From Leptobrachium leishanense (taxonomy: Eukaryota > Chordata > Amphibia > Anura > Megophryidae): a DNA stretch of 64,000 nucleotides. Location of the stretch: NCBI GenBank assembly GCA_009667805.1, contig CM019063.1:405176959-405240958 (forward strand). Direction: 5' to 3'. The notes under the pieces were generated by a model. It ran no database searches and was not told the origin of the DNA. It worked only from the letters and a program-made list of their open reading frames with translations. Below, piece after piece: positions 23,770 through 36,818 of the stretch. A program made the translations under genes and the position numbers. Within the stretch, counting starts at the first letter, position 1; the number at the start of each line of letters is the position of its first letter.

Positions 23770-24216
23770 GGCTAGGGTCAGACGAGCGTGATTTCTACGG
23801 ACTGTACGTCCGTGCACACGGACGTACGTCAGTACGGAAGACACAGTAGTGGCCACACAGTCCGTTTATTCACTGACGTATATTTTGACGGATGTAGCAG
23901 GGAAAATAAATTAAAAAGCAAAACCATTTTGTCCGTGAAAAATGCTGGACGTATAAATGCAGTCCGTCTGACCACGTTCCATCACTCACACACAAAGCTA
24001 TGCAGACGTTGCGGACGCAGCGCACTTTGTGCGGCCGTTCTAGGGGATGTACGTTCTTGCCTGCCTTGCGTCCGTGGGCCGCGGCCGTTGTGCGTCTGCA
24101 GTTCAGTGCGGACGTACTTCATGTGTCAGGCTCCAATGGGCTTTCTGTCATGCTATCACGGACGTACTTTTAGGCGCAATCACGGACGTGAACACTACGC
24201 TCGTCTGACCCCAGCC
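23770..24216 (+). mobile_element. Harbinger-like MITE, GGCTAGGGTCAGACG family
   Basis: Inverted ends GGCTAGGGTCAGACGAGCG and its complement, with TAA on both sides (23767-23769, 24217-24219). Three-base TWA duplications are typical of PIF/Harbinger transposons. Interior rich in GGACGTAC words. Same subfamily and orientation as 36819-37262. Confidence 0.8.
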
Positions 24217-24368
24217 TAAGATGTCACATTGATCTTCAACTATTGAGAAGTGTTGAAAGAGAGGAAAAGGATTCCAGGGAGGAGTAGATAACAGATCACA
24301 GGGGAAGGATTTAAGAAAAACAGATGGTGTGATCTCCAAAGTCAGAAAAGGATAGGAGATGGCAAAAC

Positions 24369-25003
24369 CAGCGTTTTCCAACCCTGTTCTCACATACCCA
24401 TAATAGGCAGGATTTTAAGGATTATCTTCAGGAAATACAGACTGAATACTGCAGTCACTGACCTAGGCTTCAGATACCTACCAAACCTGCCCAGTAAGGC
24501 TAGCGTCAGACGAACACAGTCATCACGTCCATGTCACCGCACAGTTTAATGTCCGTCGTAGCATTGATTTGCAATCAATAGAGACCAACACACGAAGTAC
24601 GTGTGCACCAAAGTGCGCACGCACCACGCAGTTTGCAACGAATGCCATTTAGGCCTCGATGTAAAAGCACTACAATGGATGCCCAGAGTGCGCTGTGTCT
24701 GCGTAGCGGCCTGTGTGCGTGATGAGGTGACGTCAGACGCAGCACATTTGTGATGTCCATCACATTGACGCTCAGAAGTTTTTTTGGTCTGGCTGAATGT
24801 ACCTATCATTTAATTTTAATTAATTTTGATTCCCAGATTTCCCTTTTTTTCTTCTGCATCCATTAAAAAAAAACGGACCGTGTGGTGTCTACAGTATCTT
24901 CCGTCAGTACGTCCATCCGTTATGCACGCACGCAGAGTGCGCTCAGACTGCGTTCGTCTGACATTAGCCTTAGTGGTAATTCAGGACAGGGTTGGAAACA
25001 CTG
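24369..25003. mobile_element. hAT-like MITE (CAG..TTTCCAACC) with insertion
   Basis: Left end CAGCGTTTTCCAACCCTG and right end CAGGGTTGGAAACACTG. Related to 29931-30533 and 55152-55333. The Harbinger-like MITE at 24498-24969 is inserted near its 3' side. No clear 8-bp flank is left. Confidence 0.65.
24498..24969 (+). mobile_element. Harbinger-like MITE, second subfamily
   Basis: Ends GGCTAGCGTCAGACGAACAC and its inverse, flanked by TAA and TTA. Shares an interior (GGTGTCTACAGTATCTTC, TATGCACGCACGCAGAGTGC) with 59840-60291 in the same orientation. Confidence 0.75.
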
Positions 25004-28000
25004 TGATTGACTGATTTTGCACTTCAGAAGGTAGGCACAGGGTGCAACATTTTTGTGAAAAGTTAAGAAACCATGAGGATAAGGAATATAAGAACGTGTA
25101 AACTTGTTATAGAAGAACGGTATTGGAGTTCTGAGGTTACAGACTGTGTATTATATTGGAAAATAATGACTTTTTCATATTAAAATTTGTTTATACTATA
25201 TCCATATATACAAAAAACAAACATTGAGTTACTGATGATTGACACCCTTTTAGGAATTCAAGAAAAGCCATTGCCTAGATCCTGAAAAAATACAGTAATA
25301 TTCATTTATCTGTTATGCTCAAGTAACAACCAGATAATGATTCCCACTCCATCCCCAAAGGAGAAGACTGATTGGATGTTGTGTTTTCATTGTTAAATAA
25401 AGACTACTTCATGGATGCAGACTAGTAGTTCCAGGACATTTTCATTGGGGATGGATATAGTTTCTCATCGTTCTACAGCTTGGACATAAAAAATAACTTG
25501 TAAAGAATAAACCAAAAACTAATAACAAGAAACTTCAGCCTGTCGTAAAATACCCTTGACCCATTCCAATTTAGCCAGTTTCCTTAGACCATGATCCGTT
25601 GTGTTTTCTAACCATAAATCTGGGCGCATTAGCTTATGTCTTCTAGAATTTTGCTTTCTTATTACATATGGACATGGATGTTACACATTAATAAATATAT
25701 ATAGCAAGTGGAGATGTATCGTTGGCTTATGTCATTCTGTCATTGTTATTTAAGTTCCATAATTGCCCTGTTGCTGAGATCCACATCAGACACAAGCCTG
25801 TTCAAACACCTCTGATACATCTGTTTTGATTGTATTCTTGCCAAGCCCTTCTTGCGTTTGTTAACCAACTCTGAAACAACTTGAGCTACACCAGCCTTTC
25901 TGAACTAACTCAGGACTCATTGCTAATTATACCATTGCCACCAACTCCCTTATTACCTTCATTAGTTTTTTTGGTGATGTACAAGGCATTTGAAATTCAA
26001 AATCTATGAATCCTAAGTATTGCCAGTGTCTACTTTTTTCTTTTTTTCTTCATCTGCTAAAAGGTGTATCATTTCTACATAAATATGTTTTAAGAAGACG
26101 AATTGTCATTATCCCTGATAGCTAGCTGTACTTTTTGCCCTATTTATTGTATTTTTCCACTACCTCTCGTGTTTCCTTTATGCGAGAGTTGAAGACTGTT
26201 TTGGACTACCATCATGCATAATATAAAGCACTAAAGACCTTTTTTATAGGGTCTTTCCTAATTTTTTTTTAATTTATTTTTTGCATATACTTTCTGTGCA
26301 TGGTGGAACTATATTAAATGGTCACATAGATATATGCATATATCATATCTACCCAAAACCCATTTTTTTCTTGTTCTAGAACATAAACGAATGAAAGGAA
26401 GTAACTGAGTGTTTCAGGAAACCTACCTCTTCTTATGATGAGCACATCCAATCATCCGCTTGTTTATTGAACAACTTGTGATGATGTGAACTGCCAGTTA
26501 CTTCCAGTCAGAGGGTGCAACATGCCATACATGAGTCAATGACAACATTCCAGAGTCCTTCTCAATAATCTGCAGCCACCTGGTCTCCTGATTTTACTAG
26601 CCTGGATTTCTTTTTGTGTATCTATCTGAAGGAATGAATGTACTGTAACTAGCTCCGTTATGATTGACGCCTTGGTAAATACCATTAGGAATGGAATTCA
26701 AAGATTTAATATTGAGATGTTAACCCAACACTGCATGATGTTAATAATACATGTGCCTAACCGGAAATGGTAGGTACTTCCGGTGTTTGTTGGGATGTAA
26801 TTTGCTTAACTCTCATTAATTTCTATTAACACCTTTATAATCCAATTAAAAAAACTTTGGATTCACATTTGCATGAGTCACTCTGAACCAATAACGAGGC
26901 TTGTGTAGGTAGAATCTGGCATCAATATCAGGTGGCTGAGGGGCATTTACCGAGGAGCATTTTCTACTCCATTAGCTTCCGTTACCTATGTGATTTATTT
27001 GATGTACGCCCTACCATTGGGATTAGAGAGTTGTGAAAGCACAGTTAGCCATGTTTAAAGAAAACTAATTCAAAAAATTGGCAATCAGTAGTACTTGTCA
27101 TGCTAAATAGATATTAAGAGGGGTTAACTACATCAAAAGAAAATGACCAGATATGTCATTGGCTGAAAATATCTGTGGTACTCACTAAAATATCACTAAA
27201 TAAACAAGCCTGTGACCTAATGTATGGAACATTGAACTTCCCAAAAGAGATGGGAAAGACACAACCAACAAACACAAGGAATCCTAATGCCTAATCAAAT
27301 AAATAGTCAGTGGGCCTACCTACCCAAATGCTTCCCAAAGCCTACACATGCAAGATGGTGCCCAGTGGTTCAATAAGGAAATCCATGCCAAGTTGTTTTG
27401 GGTAATCGCTGTCAACTATTTTGCAGATCCAGTGGTTAGGTGGTTTATATCAAACCTAGGAACCAAGCCAAGCTAGATATAAACACATAAAGCATTGCTA
27501 TAAAACTACAGGACAAAACAAGAAGGTCAATGCTGTGACAGAAAAAGATAGCTCCCAGTATACTGATGAGTGGCAGAAAATAAAAGAAAATGCTTCAAGA
27601 AGTAATAACGAAAAGATGTACAGAATGAAATAATGGTGGATGCCTTCTGTAAATCATCAAACCAATACAACTCAATATGGCATCAGCGTGCTTTGTGTTT
27701 AGATGATTACATTGACAGCTGATCCATCATATCCATTTTACTGTGCTTACATGGTCATGTCTTCAGATTTCATTTTAAACAACACTAGAATAATCACGTT
27801 GCTATGGATGTTATTTTAAAGTTACCTGGGGTCAATGAGTCGGATGTATCCCTTTCTGTGTTTTTTTTTCCCTTCTCATAATAATCTGACCTTCAGATGT
27901 GCATAGATGTGAATGATAATTATGCTTTTTTTTATTTCTAGTTTATCACTGTAAGACTTTAACATACTTCTATACATAAGGACCGTACTAAACAATTGTT

Positions 28001-28502
28001 TAACCCAGCAGAGAGGCATTTAATTAACCGAATCGTCGCATAGATGTATGGAGCAGAAATCGCTGCGTATCTTTCCAGCCTCTGCTGAGGTCAAGAGAAA
28101 TGGAGCTGCCATCTTAATTGGATCAAGGGTCCCTTTTCAAGTTATTTCTAGCACAGCTGACAAAGAAGGGAAACACAGTTCTTCCAGGCACAATAGGTCT
28201 GACCTTCATAACCCTGTTTAACATTTCTTGCACCAAATCTGGGACAAGAGCGTTTCTTTGAAACCCGCTTTCAGATCTTGAGAGAAATGGCATTTTAAAA
28301 TTGTTGTTCATTTCAAATTAACCTTAACGTGGCAAATTTTAAGCTATCATGCTGATATAATGTCATCTATAGCTGATATCTGAGGTACTGTGTGGAATGT
28401 CATGTATACTATAGTAGCATTCCAGAAACACGTTGCAGTGGCAGGCAATACAACATATCATCAAATTATTGTAAATAGACAAATTTATATTCATCTTTTT
28501 TC
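25004..28502. other. Longest repeat-poor intron stretch
   Basis: About 3.5 kb in which I see no repeat ends, no duplicated segments and no convincing ORF. Such a stretch in a repeat-rich intron may be unique and possibly conserved sequence, but I cannot show that. Confidence 0.5.
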
Positions 28503-28940
28503 CATTCACAGCACTGTTTCAGGTTTATTGGACCCTCCTCAGCTAGGAGCTAGGCATGACCAGTGGATGCTTGGACCCGTAGGGCAAATCAGTACTTACA
28601 ATGGTTATGGTGGAGGACAAAAAGTGAGATAAAAAGACTCCACGCAATAATAATGCTTATTATTACAGAAGCCATCTGCACATCACAGCAATTCAAAGAA
28701 CTGCATCCCAGAGCTCCTGTGCTACATTCCCCATATGCAGCAAGGAACCCTGGGTAGGATATGCAAATGACATCTGTCTCACTTTTTTGCATCCTGGGTG
28801 TGTTATTACACAGAACAGATGTAATTTGCATGTCCTACCCAGAGTACCTTGCTGCATATGGGGAATGTAGCACCTGAGCTCTGGGATGCAGTTCTTTGAA
28901 TTGCTGTGATGTGCAGATGGCTTCTGCAATAACTAATTAT
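28503..28940 (-). repeat. Inverted, truncated copy of the hammerhead repeat
   Basis: On the minus strand 28800 down to 28510 follows the same order as 22651-22889 (TGCATATGGGGAATGTAGC, TGCAGTTCTTTGAATTG, GCCCTACGGGTCCAAGCATC, then ribozyme). A second copy of the first part follows in + orientation at about 28815-28935, so the two are joined head to head, as in inversions made during retroposition. Confidence 0.7.
28510..28565 (-). ncRNA. Truncated hammerhead ribozyme
   Basis: Minus strand: 5' helix I strand, core CTGAGGA (28542-28536), helix II GGGT/ACCT, GAAA (28520-28517), helix III CAGTGCTG. Then TG replaces the TC of the cleavage site and the homology to the 22.8 kb copy ends. The 3' strand of helix I is missing, so it should not cleave. 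Confidence 0.65.
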
Positions 28941-29581
28941 ATATATTTATAATTATACCTCAAAAAGGAAGTGCTGCCTAAAGAAAGTTTTACTTCCCTT
29001 AGAAACTGTAATCTATGTGAGAATTGGAAGGCAGTATTTCATGATTGCCCCCTCGTTATAGAAATGAACTAGAGATAGCTGTTGATCCTTCCTGTAGCTT
29101 TTACTGGTAAATTGAATCTAAATCCACACTGATAGAATTTTTGTTTTTTATGACATTTATAAAATGTTGCATTTCTAGGAATTCCTAAAAATTCGATTGT
29201 TTTGAGTGAGTCAGTGTCTCCGAATGGAGTTAATTACCCGAGAAGGATAAACCTCTTTTTCTCCTGTATGAAGTCTGTAGAACCTGTATTCTGACTGCTT
29301 TACAGCAATAAAATTACTGCTGACAAATTCATGTACTTCCTGATGGTTGAAATGAACACAGTTGAAATGAAGCTTGGCACACTGAATCTGTTAATATCAA
29401 AATGATACTGCTCTAATCTGCAGACCTAAAACGTGTGTTTGGTTTTTCTACCATATATCATTATCACTTTATGTTGCACTGAATCTTTCACGGACCTGAC
29501 GAGATGAAACCTGTAGCAGGCTATGGCTGTTTCACGGAGATGCACGTTGTAATTGAGTTTTTCTCTACATTATCTCTGTAG
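28941..29581. other. Intron before ZNF827 exon, nothing else seen
   Basis: Ends in the acceptor tract TTATCTCTGTAG. Confidence 0.5.
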
Positions 29582-29815
29582 CTGAAAGTTGTAAGGTGTC
29601 ACAGCCTGTGAAGATTAAAGAAGAACCTATGGAGGTTGACATCCCTGACTCTTCCGTCTCCCCGAGACAAAATATTGGTTACAGCACTTTATTAAGGCAA
29701 GAAAAGAATGAGCACTTGCAGAAAATACCAGAAAGTCGAGTTATTCCCGAAGGGAACTTGTTCAGTCAAGATATATCTGTGAAAATGGCTTCTGAACTCC
29801 TCTTCAAATTATCAG
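29582..29815 (+). CDS. ZNF827: ZNF827 internal exon (second SUMO-motif repeat)
   Basis: Another 234-base exon, acceptor AG at 29580-29581 and donor GTAATA at 29816, phase 1 at both ends. It encodes 78 codons beginning (A)ESCKVSQPVKIKEEPMEVD. IKEE at 29614-29625 fits a SUMO consensus. It ends QDISVKMASELLFKLS, 14 of 16 residues identical to the end of the exon at 9420. Equal length, equal phases and parallel motifs show that the two exons are tandem duplicates within the gene. Because both are symmetric, either could be skipped or repeated without breaking the frame. This matches my recollection of the repeat region upstream of the C-terminal fingers of ZNF827. Confidence 0.93.
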
Positions 29816-29930
29816 GTAATATACCAATTTTTAGATTGCTGCTGGTAACGTTGTAACCTTTACTATAAATGGCCTAAATTCCCACAAATTCAGCCAGGTG
29901 GCATTCAGCATGCCGTTGCGTCCACCATGG

Positions 29931-30533
29931 TAGTGTTTCCCAACCCTTTCCTCGTGTACTTTAACAGGCCAGGTTTTAATGTTTACCTTTGGGAAATGCA
30001 GATCCTGCAATCGCTGAGCAGCAAATTATATCACCTGTGCTGTGATTCAGATATCTGGAAAACCAGAGGCGCATTCAGTTCCTCAGCAGCTGCTGAATTG
30101 TTCCATTGCAGCAGTTCATTTTGCTGTCTCGCTGAACGCTTTGGCTGTGAATATGGAAGTGAAAGGGCAGAGGATTGCTTAATGAAAGGTGCTGTTTACG
30201 CAAAATCCACTTTTGTAAATTTTATTACCACTTTAGTGTTAATGTTTACCATGTTCCCATAAACATTTGCAGTTTTGCTCCACCAAAACTTCAAACTGAA
30301 CATTTCCTTACTAGATTATTTGCTCCGTGGAGGCGGCCATCTTTCCTACGTCACACTCCGCTAACCCCGCAGCACCTCTCGACTTGGCTGCAAGTGCTAA
30401 GTTAGCAGTGCTGAGCGATGAACTGCTGAACAGCGTTCAGTGCCAAGTTGCTAACTTAGCACTTGAGCGGGTGAGCAACTGAACGCGCCTCTGGCCTGTA
30501 AGTGCTCCAAGGCGACATGGTTGGGAAATGCTG
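29931..30533. mobile_element. hAT-like MITE with nested insertion
   Basis: Left TAGTGTTTCCCAACCC and right GGTTGGGAAATGCTG, with an interior (CTGCAATCGCTGAGCAGCAAA) shared with 55152-55333. Interrupted at 30065-30492. Confidence 0.65.
30065..30492. mobile_element. 428-bp MITE nested in the hAT-like MITE
   Basis: Ends AGAGGCGCATTCAGTT and AACTGAACGCGCCTCT are inverted. It lies between the two halves of the 29931-30533 element. Family unknown to me. Confidence 0.6.
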
Positions 30534-30600
30534 TATAAGGCATTGTTCCCCATATATTGCTTACAGTGGTGGGGTGGCTTCAAGAAATCATTCCTGTAAA

Positions 30601-30738
30601 GCAGGGATGTCCAGACTCCGGCCCCCCAGATGTCCCTGAAATACAACTTCCATGCTTCTCCATCCATCTCATGCAGTCAGAGATTTCTGGGAGTTGTAGT
30701 TCAGGAACATCTGGGGGGCGGAGTATGGACATCCCTGC
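30601..30738. repeat. Short hairpin MITE
   Basis: GCAGGGATGTCCAGACTCCG and its inverse CGGAGTATGGACATCCCTGC bound 138 bases. Inner arms also pair (CCCCCCAGATGT with ACATCTGGGGGG). Contains GGGAGTTGTAGTTC, common in such elements. Confidence 0.7.
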
Positions 30739-30803
30739 TCTAAAGTCTTTTTTGATTTCTGGTCTCTTGTTGCCCAGTTTCTTAACTGTACTTTGCATAC
30801 TAA

Positions 30804-30985
30804 CAGGGTTATTCAGAGAGCGGTGAAAGGCAGGAGAATGACTGGAGGAGTGAAAATTCTAGGTCAAAATAGCCAAACCAGAAAAATTCTCCCAATCCTC
30901 TCACTTTCCAAATCGGCTATTTTAACCTAGAATTTTCCATTCTCCAGTCATTCTCCTGCTTTCCACCTCTCTCTGAATAACCCTG
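30804..30985. mobile_element. Palindromic 182-bp MITE, family B copy 2
   Basis: Ends CAGGGTTATTCAGAGAG and its inverse CTCTCTGAATAACCCTG, TAA/TAT flanks. Nearly the whole element folds on itself. See 8154 and 44802. Confidence 0.8.
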
Positions 30986-31691
30986 TATGCTTTGAAAAGT
31001 AACCTTTTTGGGTTTTCCGTGAAGAGCAAAAGTTCATCTTTACAAACATAAATGCAAATTGGATAATCCAAGGGGACAGATTAAAACGTGGTCTGAAGCA
31101 TGCAGGTTTATTATCACAACTTTTGTAGTGGTATTTTGGACAGATTTGACATTTATGAGGATAATCACATAACTGCAGCATCAAGGGTTTTGATGTAGAA
31201 TTAAATACAATATTTTTCTTGTTTTAATATAGAAGGCTGTCAGTCGCTTGTTCTCGTTTTTACAAATTTAGCAGCACTTCCCAGACTATTTTATAGGTGT
31301 TTCACGAAGAAAGGGGCAACGTTTGCAATGCGTCGCCTGCAGTATCACCGTGTAGGCCAGTGGGAGAGAACAAACGCTTCTGGACTGACCCAGCATAGTC
31401 TTGCTTCTTTGTGATTCATCGTGATGAAATTTGTGCGCCGTGTCCCCTACATGGGTGCACACAGAATACTGACATTACAAATAAATTTCATCACGTGAAG
31501 CTCCTACTTGATTGAGGCTTTAGGCTTTGGTTTGGCCTACACTCGTCCATTAATACATAGAAGCCCAGACTGATTGCTAGTCATGGTCCAGACCTGCTTA
31601 GAAGTAATGCATGTTCAGTTCATTGTATGTGTTAAGAGTTAATGATCTTCTAATAGTGTTTTGTACTTTTTTTTTTTTTTTTATGTTTCAG
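30986..31691. other. Intron before ZNF827 exon, nothing else seen
   Basis: Ends in a long T tract and TATGTTTCAG. Confidence 0.5.
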
Positions 31692-31746
31692 AAAAAGTAA
31701 GCAAAGAACACAATCACAACAAATCTAATATCATCCGAACGACCAG
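31692..31746 (+). CDS. ZNF827: ZNF827 short internal exon
   Basis: A 55-base exon between the T-rich acceptor at 31690-31691 and a GTAATT donor at 31747. With the G carried from 29815 it encodes EKVSKEHNHNKSNIIRTT and leaves two bases AG, to be completed by C of the next exon (Ser). The order KLS-EKVSKEHNH is as I recall it for vertebrate ZNF827. It is too short for an ORF scan and was found from splice borders and phase. Confidence 0.88.
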
Positions 31747-31934
31747 GTAATTTTAATTCAGTATACCTTACAGACTAATTATTTTTGAATCTGTTGCCAC
31801 TGGTGATTGACAGTTCTAGAGTTTTTAATCATTCCTTTCAACTTCTTAATACTTTAATGGGCCGTCCTTTCAAAAAAACTGAAACCAGAACTGCTTGATT
31901 GTTGTCTTGTGTCGTACTGGAGTCTGTGACTTAA

Positions 31935-32553
31935 AGGGACACTCTACTCAAAAAATCACCCCCCCCCCCCCCCGTTTTTTTTCTCCTAACCTATCCCTAT
32001 TCCCTTAATAAATTTTTAGTTTTTATAAAAAAAATTGTAACTGTAATACTTACCCTAAAATCCTCTTCTTTCCAGCGGCGTCTTTTTTTTTTTTTTATAC
32101 TCACCTCCCTCCTCTTCCGCTCCCGTCCTTCTTGCTGCGTCTTGGCTTCTGGTTTACGTGAGAAGCGCGCATGCGCGCCTCTCACATAAGCCAGCCAATC
32201 GGCAGGCTTCCTCCCGGCTCCCTCTGAGGATTAGTGTTGCGCGCAAGAGGATGCGCGCAAAACACTAACTCTCAGAGGGAGCCGCCAGCTTCTGCGGTGA
32301 GTTGGAGATGTCATCGCGCTGAAAGCGCGATGACGTCTCCTACTCGGCAAAAGTCGGCAGAAGCGGGAAATATGATTCCCGCTCTGCTGACTGACAGCTG
32401 GGAGGGCGGAGTAAACTCCTCTGCCTCTCTCAGCTGTTTTCAGCTTTTTCAGCTGAACTGCCGAGCGGAGGGAGGGGAGACAGAGGGCGGCATACTCCGG
32501 GCATCATGACCACCTAAAATAGCTTAGGTGGTCATGTTGCCTAGAGTGTCCCT
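31935..32553. mobile_element. TTAA-flanked MITE, AGGGACACTCTA family
   Basis: TTAA at 31931-31934 and 32554-32557, inverted ends AGGGACACTCTA and TAGAGTGTCCCT. GC-rich interior with inner fold-backs (for example GGCTCCCTCTGAG near 32216 and CTCAGAGGGAGCC near 32271). No coding capacity. Confidence 0.8.
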
Positions 32554-32557
32554 TTAA

Positions 32558-33078
32558 TAACTCCGTTATAAAACTATTTTAATACCGTTCATTTGTTCTT
32601 AATTTTTCAAACTGTACGCCACGGACTCCTTTGGGAAACTGCTCACATTGTCAAAAGGACTTCACAACCTTTTAAATAGACCTCTTTTTCTCTCTGTCGT
32701 TAATAAAATTTCCCCAGTGTCACCAAGCATACAATGGGTTGTTTTTACCTTTTCAATATTTTGGAAAAATACTGTTAAAATGTAAAGGTTTGCAGGTAAA
32801 TCTAGTATACAAAAAATATCATATAAAAACACATTAGGTTTGGCACTGTCCTTATGCTCAACAATATCTCAATGAAGATGGAACTTGTGAAAATTCATGG
32901 ATGTTGACCAGGAAACTATGGAATGCAGTTCCTCCACTATAATGGCATTCCTGTTTGGCTTACACACAGTATGAAGCTCTTATTGAAGTGTTCAATCAGG
33001 AGTCCTGCTAACTTAAAAAATGCTATCTATTATGAATATCATGATTCCCTAAATCCAGCCCATATATATATATATATA
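32558..33078. other. Intron, nothing recognised
   Basis: Ends in a TA run in which the Tc1 element inserted. Confidence 0.4.
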
Positions 33079-34676
<1,598 letters not shown>

Positions 34677-34863
34677 TATATATATCAAATATGAGTAGGG
34701 AGGGCAATAGATAATTAGGCGACACATTTATTTATTTTTAAGGACTTCTGAAAACGACTGCAAAAAAGTTGACCTATAGCAAGCCAATGAAGTATGTATG
34801 AAGTCAGTAATGGAGAGCCACAAATGATACATGTCAGAGCGAGTCATTAAAGTGAAATTTGTA

Positions 34864-35060
34864 CCGGCTGGGTGGAGTAGAGGTAACATCACTGCTCTGC
34901 GTGGAGAGAGCCTGTGGAGACATGGGTTCGATCCCGACGAGCACCTCTCCAGTAAGTGTCCTTGGGCCAGACACCTAACGGTACATACTCGCCACCCAGG
35001 ACATACTTGAAAACGAGAGAAATCTCAATGTATCCTTCCTGGTAATATACATTCTTTCTT
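34864..35060 (+). mobile_element. tRNA-derived SINE with LINE tail
   Basis: The head GGCTGGGTGGAGTAGAGGTA resembles a tRNA with an A box at about 34873-34883, and GGTTCGATCCC at 34925-34935 is a canonical B box, so RNA polymerase III promotion is expected. The middle has GTGTCCTTGGGCCAGACACC. The tail from CCCAGGACATACTTG to TATCCTTCCTGGTAA (about 50 bases) is identical to the 3' end of the LINE at 60744-64000, which presumably mobilised it. Confidence 0.85.
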
Positions 35061-36818
35061 AAAAAAAATTGAATCCGTGTAACCATGCAGTGTTATCTGT
35101 GTGGTCACACTGCTCTGAGCTGCTTGCTCCCCCTCCGAGAATGAGGGCTTGGAAGGCTGATTCAGCCCTCCAAGTACAAGGGCATAGTCCCGCCCAGAAC
35201 CTGAACGCTGTGCTCATGTTCGGTGGCTTCAGGACTTTTGAGAACTAGGTCCCATCAGTGGCTCTCAATGCCTTCTATCATTGAGAGCAACTGGATTGCC
35301 TGGAGCATCCAATCCCCCTCCCCCGGGTCAGGAGATATGCTGCTACACTACTAAATTCAGCTTACCTAAACTGAAGGGTTAAAACACTAGGAGGATCCCT
35401 ATTCCCAGCTATATTACAAGCACGTTGCTTTGTTAGTGGCTCAGTTTGTAATATTAGGGAGCCGTTCCATGATGCCAATAGAGGCAATATGCTGGCATCA
35501 TGCCACTATTGGTATCCTCTCCTGGAGCCCATAGTACTCCATGGAAAGTTTTGCAACAATCCTTCGCAAGGTAGCATGTATGCAATTGCGGGATCATAAC
35601 TGTTATCCACAGTGCATGGACTACCTTACTTGGTCTGCATCCACATTTATGCAACACCTCCAAACGGATTCACATATTTAATGTCCGTTCACATTTCAGG
35701 CCACTTTTAAAACTGAATTTTACTCCAGAGTTTGTATTATGTATAAAATAAATGCCAGCTGAGGGGTTAAAATCATAGGGCCCCATTTACAGTAAAATGG
35801 AGACAGTAAGCAGGAAAGTCTGGGCCTGCAGATTTTCCCTTACGTCTGGGTGGAGGCAGACGTGAACACATCACAGCCGTGCGACCGGCCCTTCGGAGGG
35901 TGAGTATTGCGGCCGCCGGAGGGGAGTGCTTTTCATGCACGCGGCCTTCCCCAGCCCTGCGGATACCGGCAAGCCGTCCCAGCGCTGGCTTCCGGTATCG
36001 GGGGGGGGGGTTGTATTGGGCCATTTGCACGAGTACGAAGTACTTGTGCAAACGGCAGTATCGGCACTGATATCGATACTAGTATCGGTATCGGCGCATC
36101 CCTAGTTACTTGTAATGTTTCCTGTAGTTAGTTTATCGACAACGAGGAAATCTAGCCCATAATTTGTAAGGAGTACAGTTAATTGTGAAATACAATAAAG
36201 GGATGCTCGAGGGTTAAAATGGAAAGAGGGAACGGAGGACAAATATTAACTCCTCCCTATCATCATCATCCCCCTACCACCCTCTCCTATTTTAACCTTA
36301 CAGTTGGTACTAAAAACCCACCTTAAAACCAGCTTGGGGTTCCCTCAGACCTGCTGTGGATGTGGCATGCTGCTGGTTCTCTGGAAGACACAGCAGTCAC
36401 TTGACTGGAAACTGTGGACGCTTTAGTGAGCATCCTTCCATCTAATGGGTTCTTAATGAGAACACATTGAGAGCCATTGGCTGCAAGAAGAGTCCCATTC
36501 CTAAGGAAGCTGAGCTCAGTCCTTGCTTATCTCAGCTTCTTGGTGTGGTTACTTCCCTGCATTCGGAGGACTGCTTTAGCCATCAGAGACTAACACCTGG
36601 ATGGGGTAAGGGGGATTATTCCTTTAACATCAGAGATTTATCCCCCCCCCCATATTGCTAGCTTTCCTTTGTGTGCACTTTCTTAAATGCAGCAAGGGAT
36701 TATGTTTATGACCTGCCTTCAAACTCTGCAACCCTCCATTGTTGCAAAGAGAAGGCTTCTATCTATAGCACAGACACTACTCATGCCTGTGTAGTGCCAT
36801 ACTAGATGGTTTCCTTTA
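35061..36818. other. Intron with old repeat fragments
   Basis: 35100-35400 and 36190-36630 resemble inner parts of the truncated 23223 element. 35450-35850 is GC-rich like 12381-13086. 36055-36105 has TATCGG/GATACT words ending GCGCATCCCTAG, reminiscent of a DNA transposon end. None has clear boundaries. Confidence 0.35.

Noticed and set aside
34871..34945. Possible tRNA gene
   Set aside because: A and B boxes are present but the body does not fold as a tRNA and the unit continues into a LINE tail; it is a SINE head.
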